From assembly GCF_051014685.1 (NCBI RefSeq), contig NW_027478715.1, positions 434,001 to 498,000 on the forward strand: 64,000 bases of DNA. Reading direction: 5' to 3'. A program made the translations under genes and the position numbers. The notes under the pieces were generated by a model. It searched no databases. It was not told the origin of the DNA and saw only the letters and a program-made list of their open reading frames with translations. Shown one piece after another: positions 49,751 through 63,460 of this stretch. This DNA comes from Ptiloglossa arizonensis. Its lineage: Eukaryota; Arthropoda; Insecta; Hymenoptera; Colletidae. Positions within the stretch are counted from its first letter, which is position 1. Every line of letters starts with the position of its first letter.

Positions 49751-51779
49751 AAGTACGCATACCGTTGTAATCGGGCGAGTTTCTACTTTCAGATGCAACA
49801 GAAATTTTGCGGGTTGGTCAATTCGTTCGCGAGATATGGCAGTTTGGAGGTAAGAAACGCTTGAGAAACTAAAAATTTTCGCAGTTCTGATGCTCGAAAC
49901 GAATAACTATAACGGACTAGGGGAAAAGTACGCATACAGTTGTAATCGGGCCAGTTTCTACTTTCAGATGCAACAGAAATTTTGCGGATTGGTCAATCCG
50001 TTCGCGAGGTATGGCAGTTTGGAGGTAAGAAACGCTTGAGAAACTCAAAATTTTCGCAGTTCTGATGCACGAAACGAATAACTAGAACGGCCTAGGGGAA
50101 AAGTACGCATACCGTTGTAATCGGGCGAGTTTCTACTTTCAGATGCAACAGAAATTTTGCGGATTGGACAATTCGTTCGCGAGATATGGCAGTTTGGAGG
50201 TAAGAAACGCTTGAGAAACTAAAAATTTTCGCAGTTCTGATGCTCGAAACGAATAACTATAACGGACTAGGGGAAAAGTACGCATACAGTTGTAATCGGG
50301 CGGGTTTCTACTCTCAGATGCAACAGAAATTTTGCGGATTGGTCAATCCGTTCGCGAGATATGGCAGTTTGGAGGTAAGAAACGCTTGAGAAACTCAAAA
50401 TTTTCGCAGTTCTGATGCTCGAAACGAATAACTAGAACGGTCTAGGGGAAAAGTACGCATACATTTGTAATCGGGCGAGTTTCTACCTTCAGATGCAACA
50501 GAAATTTTGCGGACTGGTCAATCCGTTCGCGAGATATGGCAGTTTGGAGGTAAGAAACGCTTGAGAAACTCCAAATTTTCGCAGTTCTGATGCTCGAAAC
50601 GAATAACTAGAACTGACTGGGGGAAAAGTACGCATAGTGTTGTAATCGGGCGAGTTTCTACTTTCAGATGCAACTGAAATTTTGCGGATTGGTCAATCCG
50701 TTCGCGAGATATGGCAGTTTGGAAGTAAGAAACGCTTGAGAAACTCAAAATTTTCGCAGTTCTGATGCTCGACAAGCATAACTAGAACGGCCTAGGGGAA
50801 AAGTACGCATACCGTTGTAATCGGGCGAGTTTCTACTTTCAGATGCAACAGAAATTTTGCGGATTGGTCAATCCGTTCACGAGATATGGCAGTTTGGAGG
50901 TAAGAAACGCTTGAGAAACTCAAAATTTTCGCAGTTCTGATGCTCGAAACGAACAACTAGAACGGCCTAGGGGAAAAGTACGCATACAGTTGTAATCGGG
51001 CGAGTTTCTACCTTCAGATGCAACAGAAATTTTGCGGATTGGTCAATCCGTTCGCGAGATATGGCAGTTTGGAGGTAAGAAACGCTTGAGAAACTCCAAA
51101 TTTTCGCAGTTCTGATTCTCGAAACGAATAACTAGAACGGACTGGGGGAAAAGTACGCATACAGTTGTAATCGGGCGAGTTTCTACTTTCAGATGCAACA
51201 GAAATTTTGCGGATTGGTCAATCCGTTCGCGAGATATGGCAGTTTGGAGGTAAGAAACGCTTGAGAAACTCAAAATTTTCGCAGTTCTGATGCTCGAAAC
51301 GAATAACTAGAACGGCCTAGGGGAAAAGTACGCATACCGTTGTAATCGGGCGAGTTTCTACTTTCAGATGCAACAGAAATTTTGCGCATTGGTCAAACCG
51401 TTCGCGAGATATGGCAGTTTGGAGGTAAGAAACGCTTGAGAAACTCAAAATTTTCGCAGTTCTGATGCTCGACAAGCATAACTAGAACGGCCTAGGGGAA
51501 AAGTACGCATACAGTTGTAATCGGGCGAGTTTCCACTTTCAGATGCAACAGAAATTTTGCGGATTGGTCAATCCGTTCGCGAGATATGGCAGTTTGGATG
51601 TAAGAAACGCTTGAGAAACTCAAAATTTTCGCGGTTCTGATGCTCGAAACGAATAACAAGAACGGCCTAGGGGAAAAGTACGCACACCGTTGTAATCGGG
51701 CGAGTTTCTACTTTCAGATGCATCAGAAATTTTGCGGATTGGACAATCCGTTCGCGAGATGCGGTAGTTTGTAGGTGAG

Positions 51780-53100
51780 AAACGCTTGAGAAACTAAAAA
51801 TTTTCGCAGTTCTGATGCTCGAAACGAATAACTATAACGGACTAGGGGAAAAGTACGCATACAGTTGTAATCGGGCCAGTTTCTACTTTCAGATGCAACA
51901 GAAATTTTGCGGATTGGTCAATCCGTTCGCGAGGTATGGCAGTTTGGAGGTAAGAAACGCTTGAGAAACTCAAAATTTTCGCAGTTCTGATGCTCGAAAC
52001 GAACAACTAGAACGGCCTAGGGGAAAAGTACGGATAGTGTTGTAATCGGGCGAGTTTCTACTTTCAGATGCAACAGAAATTTTGCGGATTGGTCAATCCG
52101 TTCGCGAGATATGGCAGTTTGGAGGTAAGAAACGCTTGAGGAACTCAAAATTTTCGCAGTTCTGATGCTCGACAAGCACAACTAGAACGGCCTAGGGGAA
52201 AAGTATGCATACCGTTGTAATCGGGCGAGTTTCTACTTTCAGATGCAACAGAAATTTTGCGGATTGGACAATTCGTTCGCGAGATATGGCAGTTTGGAGG
52301 TAAGAAACGCTTGAGAAACTAAAAATTTTCGCAGTTCTGATGCTCGAAACGAATAACTATAACGGACTAGGGGAAAAGTACGCATACAGTTGTAATCGGG
52401 CGGGTTTCTACTCTCAGATGCAACAGAAATTTTGCGGATTGGTCAATCCGTTCGCGAGATATGGCAGTTTGGAGGTAAGAAACGCTTGAGAAACTCAAAA
52501 TTTTCGCAGTTCTGATGCTCGAAACGAATAACTAGTACGGTCTAGGGGAAAAGTACGCATACATTTGTAATCGGGCGAGTTTCTACCTTCAGATGCAACA
52601 GAAATTTTGCGGACTGGTCAATCCGTTCGCGAGATATGGCAGTTTGGATGTAAGAAACGCTTGAGAAACTCCAAATTTTCGCAGTTCTGATGCTCGAAAC
52701 GAATAACTAGAACGGACTGGGGGAAAAGTACGCATAGTGTTGTAATCGGGCGAGTTTCTACTTTCAGATGCAACTGAAATTTTGCGGATTGGTCAATCCG
52801 TTCGCGAGATATGGCAGTTTGGAAGTAAGAAACGCTTGAGAAACTCAAAATTTTCGCAGTTCTGATGCTCGACAAGCATAACTAGAACGGCCTAGGGGAA
52901 AAGTACGCATACCGTTGTAATCGGGCGAGTTTCTACTTTCAGATGCAACAGAAATTTTGAGGATTGGTCAATTCGTTCGCGAGATATGGCAGTTTGGAGG
53001 TAAGAAACGCTTGAGAAACTAAAAATTTTCGCAGTTCTGATGCTCGAAACGAATAACTATAACGGACTAGGGGAAAAGTACGCATACAGTTGTAATCGGG
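51780..53100. repeat. 1.32-kb block, copies at 55,455-56,775 and in part 59,555-60,546
   Basis: Offset to the second copy is exactly 3,675 bp (21 units). From there, 55,530-56,521 recurs at 59,555-60,546, offset exactly 4,025 bp (23 units). Shared order: GGGCCAGTTTC, GAGGTATGG, GGATAGTGTTG, GGAACTC, TATGCATACC, GGACAATTCG, GGGCGGGTTTCTACTCTC, CATACATTTG and GGACTGGTC. AGATGGAAC (55,743 and 59,768) is shared only by the two downstream copies, so the third descends from the second. Confidence 0.8.
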
Positions 53101-56100
53101 CCAGTTTCTACTTTCAGATGCAACAGAAATTTTGCGGATTGGTCAATCCGTTCGCGAGGTATGGCAGTTTGGAGGTAAGAAACGCTTGAGAAACTCAAAA
53201 TTTTCGCAGTTCTGATGCTCGAAACGAATAACTATAACGGACTAGGGGAAACGTACGCATACAGTTGTAATCGGGCCACTTTCTACTTTCAGATGCAACA
53301 GAAATTTTGCGGATTGGTCAATCCGTTCGCGAGGTATGGCAGTTTCGAGGTAAGAAACGCTTGAGAAACTCAAAATTTTCGCAGTTCTGATGCTCGAAAC
53401 GAACAACTAGAACGACCTAGGGGAAAAGTACGGATAGTGTTGTAATCGGGCGAGTTTCTACTTTCAGATGCAACAGAAAGTTTGCGGATTGGTCAATCCG
53501 TTCGCGAGATATGGCAGTTTGGAGGTAAGAAACGCTTGAGGAACTCAAAATTTTCGCAGTTCTGATGCTCGACAAGCACAACTAGAACGGCCTAGGGGAA
53601 AAGTACGCATACAGTTGTAATCGGGCGAGTTTCCACTTTCAGATGCAACAGAAATTTTGCGGATTGGTCAATCCGTTCGCGAGATATGGCAGTTTGGATG
53701 TAAGAAACGCTTGAGAAACTCAAAATTTTCGCGGTTCTGATGCTCGAAACGAACAACTAGAACGGCCTAGGGGAAAAGTACGCATACAGTTGTAATCGGG
53801 CGAGTTTCTACCTTCAGATGCAACAGAAATTTTGCGGATTGGTCAATCCGTTCGCGAGATATGGCAGTTTGGAGGTAAGAAACGCTTGAGAAACTCCAAA
53901 TTTTCGCAGTTCTGATGCTCGAAACGAATAACTAGAACGGCCTAGAGGAAAAGTACGTATACCGTTGAAATCGGGGGAGTTTCTACTTTCAGATGCAACA
54001 GAAATTTTGCGGATTGGTCAATCCGTTCGCGAGATATGGCAGTTTGGATGTAAGCAACGCTTGAGAAACTCAAAATTTTCGCAGTTCTGTTGCTCGAAAC
54101 GAATAACTAGAACGGCCTAAGGGAAAAGTACGCATACAGTTTTAATCGGGCGAGTTTCCACTTTCAGATGCAACAGAAATTTTGCGGATTGGTCAATCCG
54201 TTCGCGAGATATGGCAGTATGGAAGTAAGAAACGCTTGAGAAACTCAAAATTTTCGCAGTTCTGATGCTCGACAAGCACAACTAGAACGGCCTAGGGGAA
54301 AAGTACGCATACAGTTGTAATCGGGCGAGTTTCCACTTTCAGATGCAACAGAAATTTTGCGGATTGGTCAATCCGTTCGCGAGATATGGCAGTTTGGAGG
54401 TAAGAAACGCTTGAGAAACTCAAAATTTTCGCAGTTCTGATGCTCGACAAGCATAACTATAACGGACTAGGGAAAAAGTACGCATACAGTTGTAATCGGG
54501 CGAGTTTCTACTTTCAGATGCAACAGAAATTTTGCGGATTGGTCAATCCGTTCGCGAGATATGGCAGTTTGGAGATAAGAAATGCTTGAGAAACTCAAAA
54601 TTTTCGCAGTTCTGATGCTCGAAACGAACAACTAGAACGGCCTAGGGGAAAAGTACGCATAGTGTTGTAATCGGGCGAGTTTCTGCTTTCAGATGCATCA
54701 GAAATTTTGCGGATTGGTCCATCCGTTCGCGAGATGTGGCAGTTTGTAGGTAAGAAACGCTTGAGAAACTCAAAATTTTCGTCGTGCTGATGCTCGAAAC
54801 GAATAACTAGAACGGCCTAGGGGAAAAGTACGCATACCGTTGTAATCGGGCGAGATTCTACCTTCAGATGCAACAGAAATTTTGCGGATTGGTCAAATCG
54901 TTCGCGAGATATGGCAGTTTGGAAGTAAGAAACGCTTGAGAAACTCAAAATTTTCGCAGTTCTGATGCACGAAACGAATAACTAGAACGGCCTAGGGGAA
55001 AAGTACGCATACCGTTGTAATCGGGCGAGTTTCTAGCTTCAGATGCAACAGAAATTTTGCGGATTGGTCAATCCGTTCGCGAGATATGGCAGTTTGGAAG
55101 TAAGAAACGCTTGAGAAACTCAAAATTTTCGCAGTTCTGATGCTCGAAACGAATAACTAGAACGGCCTAGGGGAAAAGTACGCATACCGTTGTAATCGGG
55201 CGAGTTTCTACTTTCAGATGCAACTGAAATTTTGCGGATTGGTCAATCCGTTCGCGAGATATGGCAGTTTGGAGGTAAGAAACGCTTGAGAAACTCAAAA
55301 TTTTCGCAGTTCTGATGCTCGACAAGCATAACTAGAACGGCCTAGGGGAAAAGTACGCATACCGTTGTAATCGGGCGAGTTTCTACTTTCAGATGCAACA
55401 GAAATTTTGCGGATTGGTCAATTCGTTCGCGAGATATGGCAGTTTGGAGGTAAGAAACGCTTGAGAAACTAAAAATTTTCGCAGTTCTGATGCTCGAAAC
55501 GAATAACTATAACGGACTAGGGGAAAAGTACGCATACAGTTGTAATCGGGCCAGTTTCTACTTTCAGATGCAACAGAAATTTTGCGGATTGGTCAATCCG
55601 TTCGCGAGGTATGGCAGTTTGGAGGTAAGAAACGCTTGAGAAACTCAAAATTTTCGCAGTTCTGATGCTCGAAACGAACAACTAGAACGGCCTAGGGGAA
55701 AAGTACGGATAGTGTTGTAATCGGGCGAGTTTCTACTTTCAGATGGAACAGAAATTTTGCGGATTGGTCAATCCGTTCGCGAGATATGGCAGTTTGGAGG
55801 TAAGAAACGCTTGAGGAACTCAAAATTTTCGCAGTTCTGATGCTCGACAAGCACAACTAGAACGGCCTAGGGGAAAAGTATGCATACCGTTGTAATCGGG
55901 CGAGTTTCTACTTTCAGATGCAACAGAAATTTTGCGGATTGGACAATTCGTTCGCGAGATATGGCAGTTTGGAGGTAAGAAACGCTTGAGAAACTAAAAA
56001 TTTTCGCAGTTCTGATGCTCGAAACGAATAACTATAACGGACTAGGGGAAAAGTACGCATACAGTTGTAATCGGGCGGGTTTCTACTCTCAGATGCAACA

Positions 56101-57376
56101 GAAATTTTGCGGATTGGTCAATCCGTTCGCGAGATATGGCAGTTTGGAGGTAAGAAACGCTTGAGAAACTCAAAATTTTCGCAGTTCTGATGCTCGAAAC
56201 GAATAACTAGAACGGTCTAGGGGAAAAGTACGTATACATTTGTAATCGGGCGAGTTTCTACCTTCAGATGCAACAGAAATTTTGCGGACTGGTCAATCCG
56301 TTCGCGAGATATGGCAGTTTGGAGGTAAGAAACGCTTGAGAAACTCCAAATTTTCGCAGTTCTGATGCTCGAAACGAATAACTAGAACGGACTGGGGGAA
56401 AAGTACGCATAGTGTTGTAATCGGGCGAGTTTCTACTTTCAGATGCAACTGAAATTTTGCGGATTGGTCAATCCGTTCGCGAGATATGGCAGTTTGGAAG
56501 TAAGAAACGCTTGAGAAACTCAAAATTTTCGCAGTTCTGATGCTCGACAAGCATAACTAGAACGGCCTAGGGGAAAAGTACGCATACCGTTGTAATCGGG
56601 CGAGTTTCTACTTTCAGATGCAACAGAAATTTTGAGGATTGGTCAATTCGTTCGCGAGATATGGCAGTTTGGAGGTAAGAAACGCTTGAGAAACTAAAAA
56701 TTTTCGCAGTTCTGATGCTCGAAACGAATAACTATAACGGACTAGGGGAAAAGTACGCATACAGTTGTAATCGGGCGAGTTTCTACCTTCAGATGCAACA
56801 GAAATTTTGCGGATTGGTCAATCCGTTCGCGAGATATGGCAGTTTGGAGGTAAGAAACGCTTGAGAAACTCCAAATTTTCGCAGTTCTGATTCTCGAAAC
56901 GAATAACTAGAACGGACTGGGGGAAAAGTACGCATACAGTTGTAATCGGGCGAGTTTCTACTTTCAGATGCAACAGAAATTTTGCGGATTGGTCAATCCG
57001 TTCGCGAGATATGGCAGTTTGGAGGTAAGAAACGCTTGAGAAACTCAAAATTTTCGCAGTTCTGATGCTCGAAACGGATAACTAGAACGGCCTAGGGGAA
57101 AAGTACGCATACCGTTGTAATCGGGCGAGTTTCTACTTTCAGATGCAACAGAAATTTTGCGCATTGGTCAAACCGTTCGCGAGATATGGCAGTTTGGAGG
57201 TAAGAAACGCTTGAGAAACTCAAAATTTTCGCAGTTCTGATGCTCGACAAGCATAACTAGAACGGCCTAGGGGAAAAGTACGCATACAGTTGTAATCGGG
57301 CGAGTTTCCACTTTCAGATGCAACAGAAATTTTGCGGATTGGTCAATCCGTTCGCGAGATATGGCAGTTTGGATGT

Positions 57377-59490
57377 AAGAAACGCTTGAGAAACTCAAAA
57401 TTTTCGCGGTTCTGATGCTCGAAACGAATAACAAGAACGGCCTAGGGGAAAAGTACGCACACCGTTGTAATCGGGCGAGTTTCTACTTTCAGATGCATCA
57501 GAAATTTTGCGGATTGGACAATCCGTTCGCGAGATGCGGTAGTTTGTAGGTGAGAAACGCTTGAGAAACTAAAAATTTTCGCTGTTCTGATGCTCGAAAC
57601 GAATAACTATAACGGACTAGGGGAAAAGTACGCATAGAGTTGTAATCGGGCGAGTTTCTACTTTCAGATGCAACAGAAATTTTGCGGATTGGTCAATCCG
57701 TTCGCGAGATATGGCAGTTTGGAGGTAAGAAACGCTTGAGAAACTCAAAATTTTCGCAGTTCTGATGCTCGAAACGAATAACTAGAACGGTCTAGGGGAA
57801 AAGTACGCATACAGTTGTAATCGGGCGAGTTTCTACCTTCAGATGCAACCGAAATTTTGCGGATTGGTCAATCCGTTCGCGAGATATGGCAGTTTGGAGG
57901 TAAGAAACGCTTGAGAAACTACAAATTTTCGCAGTTCTGATGCTCGACAAGCATAACTAGAACGGCCTAGGGGAAAAGTACGCATACCGTTGTAATCGGG
58001 CGAGTTTCTACTTTCAGATGCAACAGAAATTTTGCGGATTGGTCAATTCGTTCGCGAGATATGGCAGTTTGGAGGTAAGAAACGCTTGAGAAACTAAAAA
58101 TTTTCGCAGTTCTGATGCTCGAAACGAATAACTATAACGGACTAGGGGAAAAGTACGCATACAGTTCTAATCGGGCGAGTTTCTACTTTCAGATGCAACA
58201 GAAATTTTGCGGATTGGTCAATCCGTTCGCGAGATATGGCAGTTTGGAGGTAAGAAACGCTTGAGAAACTCAAAATTTTCGCAGTTCTGATGCTCGAAAC
58301 GAACAACTAGAACGGCCTAGGGGAAAAGTACGCAAAGTGTTGTAATCGGGCGAGTTTCTACTTTCAGATGCAACAGAAATTTTGCGGATTGGTCAATCCG
58401 TTCGCGAGATATGGCAGTTTGGAGGTAAGAAACGCTTGAGAAACTCAAAATTTTCGCGGTTCTGATGCTCGAAACGAATAACAAGAACGGCCTAGGGGAA
58501 AAGTACGCACACCGTTGTAATCGGGCGAGTTTCTACTTTCAGATGCATCAGAAATTTTGCGGATTGGACAATCCGTTCGCGAGATGCGGTAGTTTGTAGG
58601 TGAGAAACGCTTGAGAAACTAAAAATTTTCGCTGTTCTGATGCTCGAAACGAATAACTATAACGGACTAGGGGAAAAGTACGCATAGAGTTGTAATCGGG
58701 CGAGTTTCTACTTTCAGATGCAACAGAAATTTTGCGGATTGGTCAATCCGTTCGCGAGATATGGCAGTTTGGAGGTAAGAAACGCTTGAGAAACTCAAAA
58801 TTTTCGCAGTTCTGATGCTCGAAACGAATAACTAGAACGGTCTAGGGGAAAAGTACGCATACAGTTGTAATCGGGCGAGTTTCTACCTTCAGATGCAACC
58901 GAAATTTTGCGGATTGGTCAATCCGTTCGCGAGATATGGCAGTTTGGAGGTAAGAAACGCTTGAGAAACTACAAATTTTCGCAGTTCTGATGCTCGACAA
59001 GCATAACTAGAACGGCCTAGGGGAAAAGTACGCATACCGTTGTAATCGGGCGAGTTTCTACTTTCAGATGCAACAGAAATTTTGCGGATTGGTCAATTCG
59101 TTCGCGAGATATGGCAGTTTGGAGGTAAGAAACGCTTGAGAAACTAAAAATTTTCGCAGTTCTGATGCTCGAAACGAATAACTATAACGGACTAGGGGAA
59201 AAGTACGCAAACAGTTCTAATCGGGCGAGTTTCTACTTTCAGATGCAACAGAAATTTTGCGGATTGGTCAATCCGTTCGCGAGATATGGCAGTTTGGAGG
59301 TAAGAAACGCTTGAGAAACTCAAAATTTTCGCAGTTCTGATGCTCGAAACGAACAACTAGAACGGCCTAGGGGAAAAGTACGCAAAGTGTTGTAATCGGG
59401 CGAGTTTCTACTTTCAGATGCAACAGAAATTTTGCGGATTGGTCAATCCGTTCGCGAGATATGGCAGTTTGGAGGTAAGAAACGCTTGAG
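57377..59490. repeat. 6-mer (1,050-bp) higher-order repeat, two copies
   Basis: Copy 1 is about 57,377-58,426 and copy 2 about 58,427-59,476, period exactly 1,050 bp. Shared private states in order: GCGGTTCTG with AACAAGAACGG, GATGCGGTAG, GCTGTTCTG, CATAGAGTTG, CAACCGAAATTTT, ACTACAAATTTTC, ACAGTTCTAATCG and CGCAAAGTGTTG. One difference was noticed (GCATACAG against GCAAACAG at 59,210). The edges are GGATG against GGAGG near 57,374, and GCGGTTCTG against GCAGTTCTG near 59,498. Confidence 0.87.
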
Positions 59491-60544
59491 AAACTAAAAA
59501 TTTTCGCAGTTCTGATGCTCGACAAGCATAACTAGAACGGCCTAGAGGAAAAGTACGCATACAGTTGTAATCGGGCCAGTTTCTACTTTCAGATGCAACA
59601 GAAATTTTGCGGATTGGTCAATCCGTTCGCGAGGTATGGCAGTTTGGAGGTAAGAAACGCTTGAGAAACTCAAAATTTTCGCAGTTCTGATGCTCGAAAC
59701 GAACAACTAGAACGGCCTAGGGGAAAAGTACGGATAGTGTTGTAATCGGGCGAGTTTCTACTTTCAGATGGAACAGAAATTTTGCGGATTGGTCAATCCG
59801 TTCGCGAGTAATGGCAGTTTGGAGGTAAGAAACGCTTGAGGAACTCAAAATTTTCGCAGTTCTGATGCTCGACAAGCACAACTAGAACGGCCTAGGGGAA
59901 AAGTATGCATACCGTTGTAATCGGGCGAGTTTCTACTTTCAGATGCAACAGAAATTTTGCGGATTGGACAATTCGTTCGCGAGATATGGCAGTTTGGAGG
60001 TAAGAAACGCTTGAGAAACTAAAAATTTTCGCAGTTCTGATGCTCGAAACGAATAACTATAACGGACTAGGGGAAAAGTACGCATACAGTTGTAATCGGG
60101 CGGGTTTCTACTCTCAGATGCAACAGAAATTTTGCGGATTGGTCAATCCGTTCGCGAGATATGGCAGTTTGGAGGTAAGAAACGCTTGAGAAACTCAAAA
60201 TTTTCGCAGTTCTGATGCTCGAAACGAATAACTAGAACGGTCTAGGGGAAAAGTACGTATACATTTGTAATCGGGCGAGTTTCTACCTTCAGATGCAACA
60301 GAAATTTTGCGGACTGGTCAATCCGTTCGCGAGATATGGCAGTTTGGAGGTAAGAAACGCTTGAGAAACTCCAAATTTTCGCAGTTCTGATGCTCGAAAC
60401 GAATAACTAGAACGGACTGGGGGAAAAGTACGCATAGTGTTGTAATCGGGCGAGTTTCTACTTTCAGATGCAACTGAAATTTTGCGGATTGGTCAATCCG
60501 TTCGCGAGATATGGCAGTTTGGAAGTAAGAAACGCTTGAGAAAC

Positions 60545-61447
60545 TAAAAATTTTCGCAGTTCTGATGAACGAAACGTATAACTAGAACGGCCTAGGGGAA
60601 AAGTACGCATACAGTTGTAATCGGGCGAGTTTCCACTTTCAGATGCAACAGAAATTTTGCGGATTGGTCAATCCGTTCGCGAGATATGGCAGTTTGGATG
60701 TAAGAAACGCTTGAGAAACTCAAAATTTTCGCAGTTCGGATGCTCGAAACGAATAACTAGAACGGCCTAGGGGAAAAGTACGCATACCGTTGAAATCGGG
60801 CGAGTTTCTACTTTCAGATGCAACAGAAATTTTGCGGATTGGTCCATCCGTTCGCGAGATGTGGCAGTTTGTAGGTAAGAAACGCTTGAGAAACTCAAAA
60901 TTTTCGCAGTTCTGATGCTCGAAATGAATAACTAGAACGGCCTAGTGGAAAAGTACGCATACCGTTGTAATCGGGCGAGATTCTACCTTCAGATGCAACA
61001 GAAATTTTGCGGATTGGTCAATCCGTTCAGGAGATATGGCAGTTTGGAAGTAAGAAACGCTTGACAAACCCAAAATTTTCGCAGTTCTGATGCTCGAAAC
61101 GAATTACTAGGGCGGCCTAGGGGAAAAGTACGCATACCGTTGTAATCGGGCGAGTTTCTGCTTTCAGATGCATCAGAAATTTTGCGGATTGGTCAATCCG
61201 TTCGCGAGATGTCGCAGTTTGTAGGTAAGAAACGCTTGAGAAACTCAAAATTTTCGCAGTTCTGATGCTCGAAACGAATAACTAGAACGGCCTAGGGGAA
61301 AAGTACGCATACCGTTGTAATCGGGCGAGTTTCTACTTTCAGATGCAACAGAAATTTTGCGGATTGGTCAATCCGTTCGCGAGATATAGCAGTTTGGAGG
61401 TAAGCAACGCTTGAGAAACTCAAAATTTTCGCAGTTCTGATGCTCGG
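60545..61447. repeat. 5-monomer block, copy at 62,646-63,548 (12 monomers away)
   Basis: Offset is 2,101 bp, that is 12 x 175 plus the single base inserted near 62,461. Shared markers: the GAACG or CACG state with AACGTATAAC, GTTCGGATGC, CGTTGAAATCGG, GAAATGAATAAC, GTTCAGGAG, GAATTACTAGGGCGGCC, GAGATGTCGCAG and GGTAAGCAACG. Differences include TTGACAAACCC here against TTGAGAAACTC, and GATATAGCAG against GATATGGCAG. The match ends at CTCGGGAAGC against CTCGACAAGC. Confidence 0.8.
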
Positions 61448-63336
61448 GAAGCATAACTAGAACGGCCTAGGGGAAAAGTACGCACACCGTTGTAATCGGG
61501 CGAGTTTCTACTTTCAGATGCAACAGAAATTTTGCGGATTGGTCAATCCGTTCGCGAGATATGGCAGTTTGGAGGTAAGAAACGCTTGAGAAACTCAAAA
61601 TTTTCGCAGTTCTGATGCTCGACAAGCATAACTAGAACGGCCTAGGGGAAAAGTACGCATACCGTTGTAATCGGGCGAGTTTCTACTTTCAGATGCAACA
61701 GAAATTTTGCGGATTGGTCAATTCGTTCGCGAGATATGGCAGTTTGGAGGTAAGAAACGCTTGAGAAACTAAAAATTTTCGCAGTTCTGATGCTCGAAAC
61801 GAACAACTAGAACGGCCTAGGGGAAAAGTACGCATAGTGTTGTAATCGGGCCAGTTTCTGCTTTCAGATGCATCAGAAATTTTGCGGATTGGTCCATCCT
61901 TTCGCGAGATGTGGCAGTTTGTAGGTAAGAAACGCTTGAGAAACTCAAAATTTTCGCAGTTCTGATGCTCGAAACGAATAACTAGAACGGCCTAGTGGAA
62001 AAGTACGCATACCGTTGTAATCGGGCGAGATTCTACCTTCAGATGCAACAGAAATTTTGCGGATTGATCAATCCGTTCAGGAGATATGGCAGTTTGGAAG
62101 TAAGAAACGCTTGAGAAACTCAAAATTTTCGCAGTTCTGATGCACGAAACGTATAACTAGAACGGCCTAGGGGAAAAGTACGCATACCGTTGTAATCGGG
62201 CGAGTTTCTACCTTCAGATGCAACAGAAATTTTGCGGATTGGTCAATCCGTTCGCGAGATATGGCAGTTTGGAAGTAAGAAACGGTTGAGAAACTCAAAA
62301 TTTTCGCAGTTCTGATGCTCGAAACGAATAACTAGAACGGCCTAGGGGAAAAGTACGCATACCGTTGTAATCGGGCGAGTTTCTACTTTCAGATGCAAAA
62401 GAAATTTTGCGGATTGGTCAAACCGTTCGCGAGATATGGGAGTTTGGAGGTAAGAAACGCGTTGAGAAACTCAAAATTTTCGCAGTTCTGATGCTCGACA
62501 AGCATAACTAGAACGGCCTAGGGGAAAAGTACGCATACATTTGTAATCGGGCGAGTTTCCACTTTCAGATGCAACAGAAATTTTGCGGATTGGTCAATTC
62601 GTTCGCGAGATATGGCAGTTTGGAGGTAAGAAACGCTTGAGAAACTAAAAATTTTCGCAGTTCTGATGCACGAAACGTATAACTAGAACGGCCTAGGGGA
62701 AAAGTACGCATACAGTTGTAATCGGGCGAGTTTCCACTTTCAGATGCAACAGAAATTTTGCGGATTGGTCAATCCGTTCGCGAGATATGGCAGTTTGGAT
62801 GTAAGAAACGCTTGAGAAACTCAAAATTTTCGCAGTTCGGATGCTCGAAACGAATAACTAGAACGGCCTAGGGGAAAAGTACGCATACCGTTGAAATCGG
62901 GCGAGTTTCTACTTTCAGATGCAACAGAAATTTTGCGGATTGGTCCATCCGTTCGCGAGATGTGGCAGTTTGTAGGTAAGAAACGCTTGAGAAACTCAAA
63001 ATTTTCGCAGTTCTGATGCTCGAAATGAATAACTAGAACGGCCTAGTGGAAAAGTACGCATACCGTTGTAATCGGGCGAGATTCTACCTTCAGATGCAAC
63101 AGAAATTTTGCGGATTGGTCAATCCGTTCAGGAGATATGGCAGTTTGGAAGTAAGAAACGCTTGAGAAACTCAAAATTTTCGCAGTTCTGATGCTCGAAA
63201 CGAATTACTAGGGCGGCCTAGGGGAAAAGTACGCATACCGTTGTAATCGGGCGAGTTTCTGCTTTCAGATGCATCAGAAATTTTGCGGATTGGTCAATCC
63301 GTTCGCGAGATGTCGCAGTTTGTAGGTAAGAAACGC

Positions 63337-63355
63337 TTGAGAAACTCAAAATTTT
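63337..63355. other. Dyad TTGAG-aaa-CTCAA running into AAAATTTT
   Basis: Monomer positions 10-22 form a 5-bp-arm inverted repeat with an AAA spacer. Its end overlaps the 8-bp palindrome AAAATTTT (21-28). A related 8-bp element, GAGTTTCT at 101-108, is the reverse complement of AGAAACTC at 13-20, so arms 80 bp apart could also pair. Frequently hit by variants (CTAGAGAAAC, GAAATTC, AACTAAAAA). Confidence 0.6.
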
Positions 63356-63410
63356 CGCAGTTCTGATGCTCGAAACGAATAACTAGAACGGCCTAGGGGA
63401 AAAGTACGCA

Positions 63411-63427
63411 TACCGTTGTAATCGGGC
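63411..63427 (+). other. CENP-B-box-like 17-mer in the reference monomer
   Basis: TACCGTTGTAATCGGGC (monomer 84-100) fits 7 of the 9 fixed bases of the CENP-B box core NTTCGNNNNANNCGGGN; the two misses are both T positions of TTCG. Against the human consensus it matches 12 of 17. A TATCG variant fits 8 of 9. No copy with all 9 was seen. CENP-B binding is established in mammals, and here the resemblance may be chance. Confidence 0.35.
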
Positions 63428-63460
63428 GAGTTTCTACTTTCAGATGCAACAGAAATTTTG

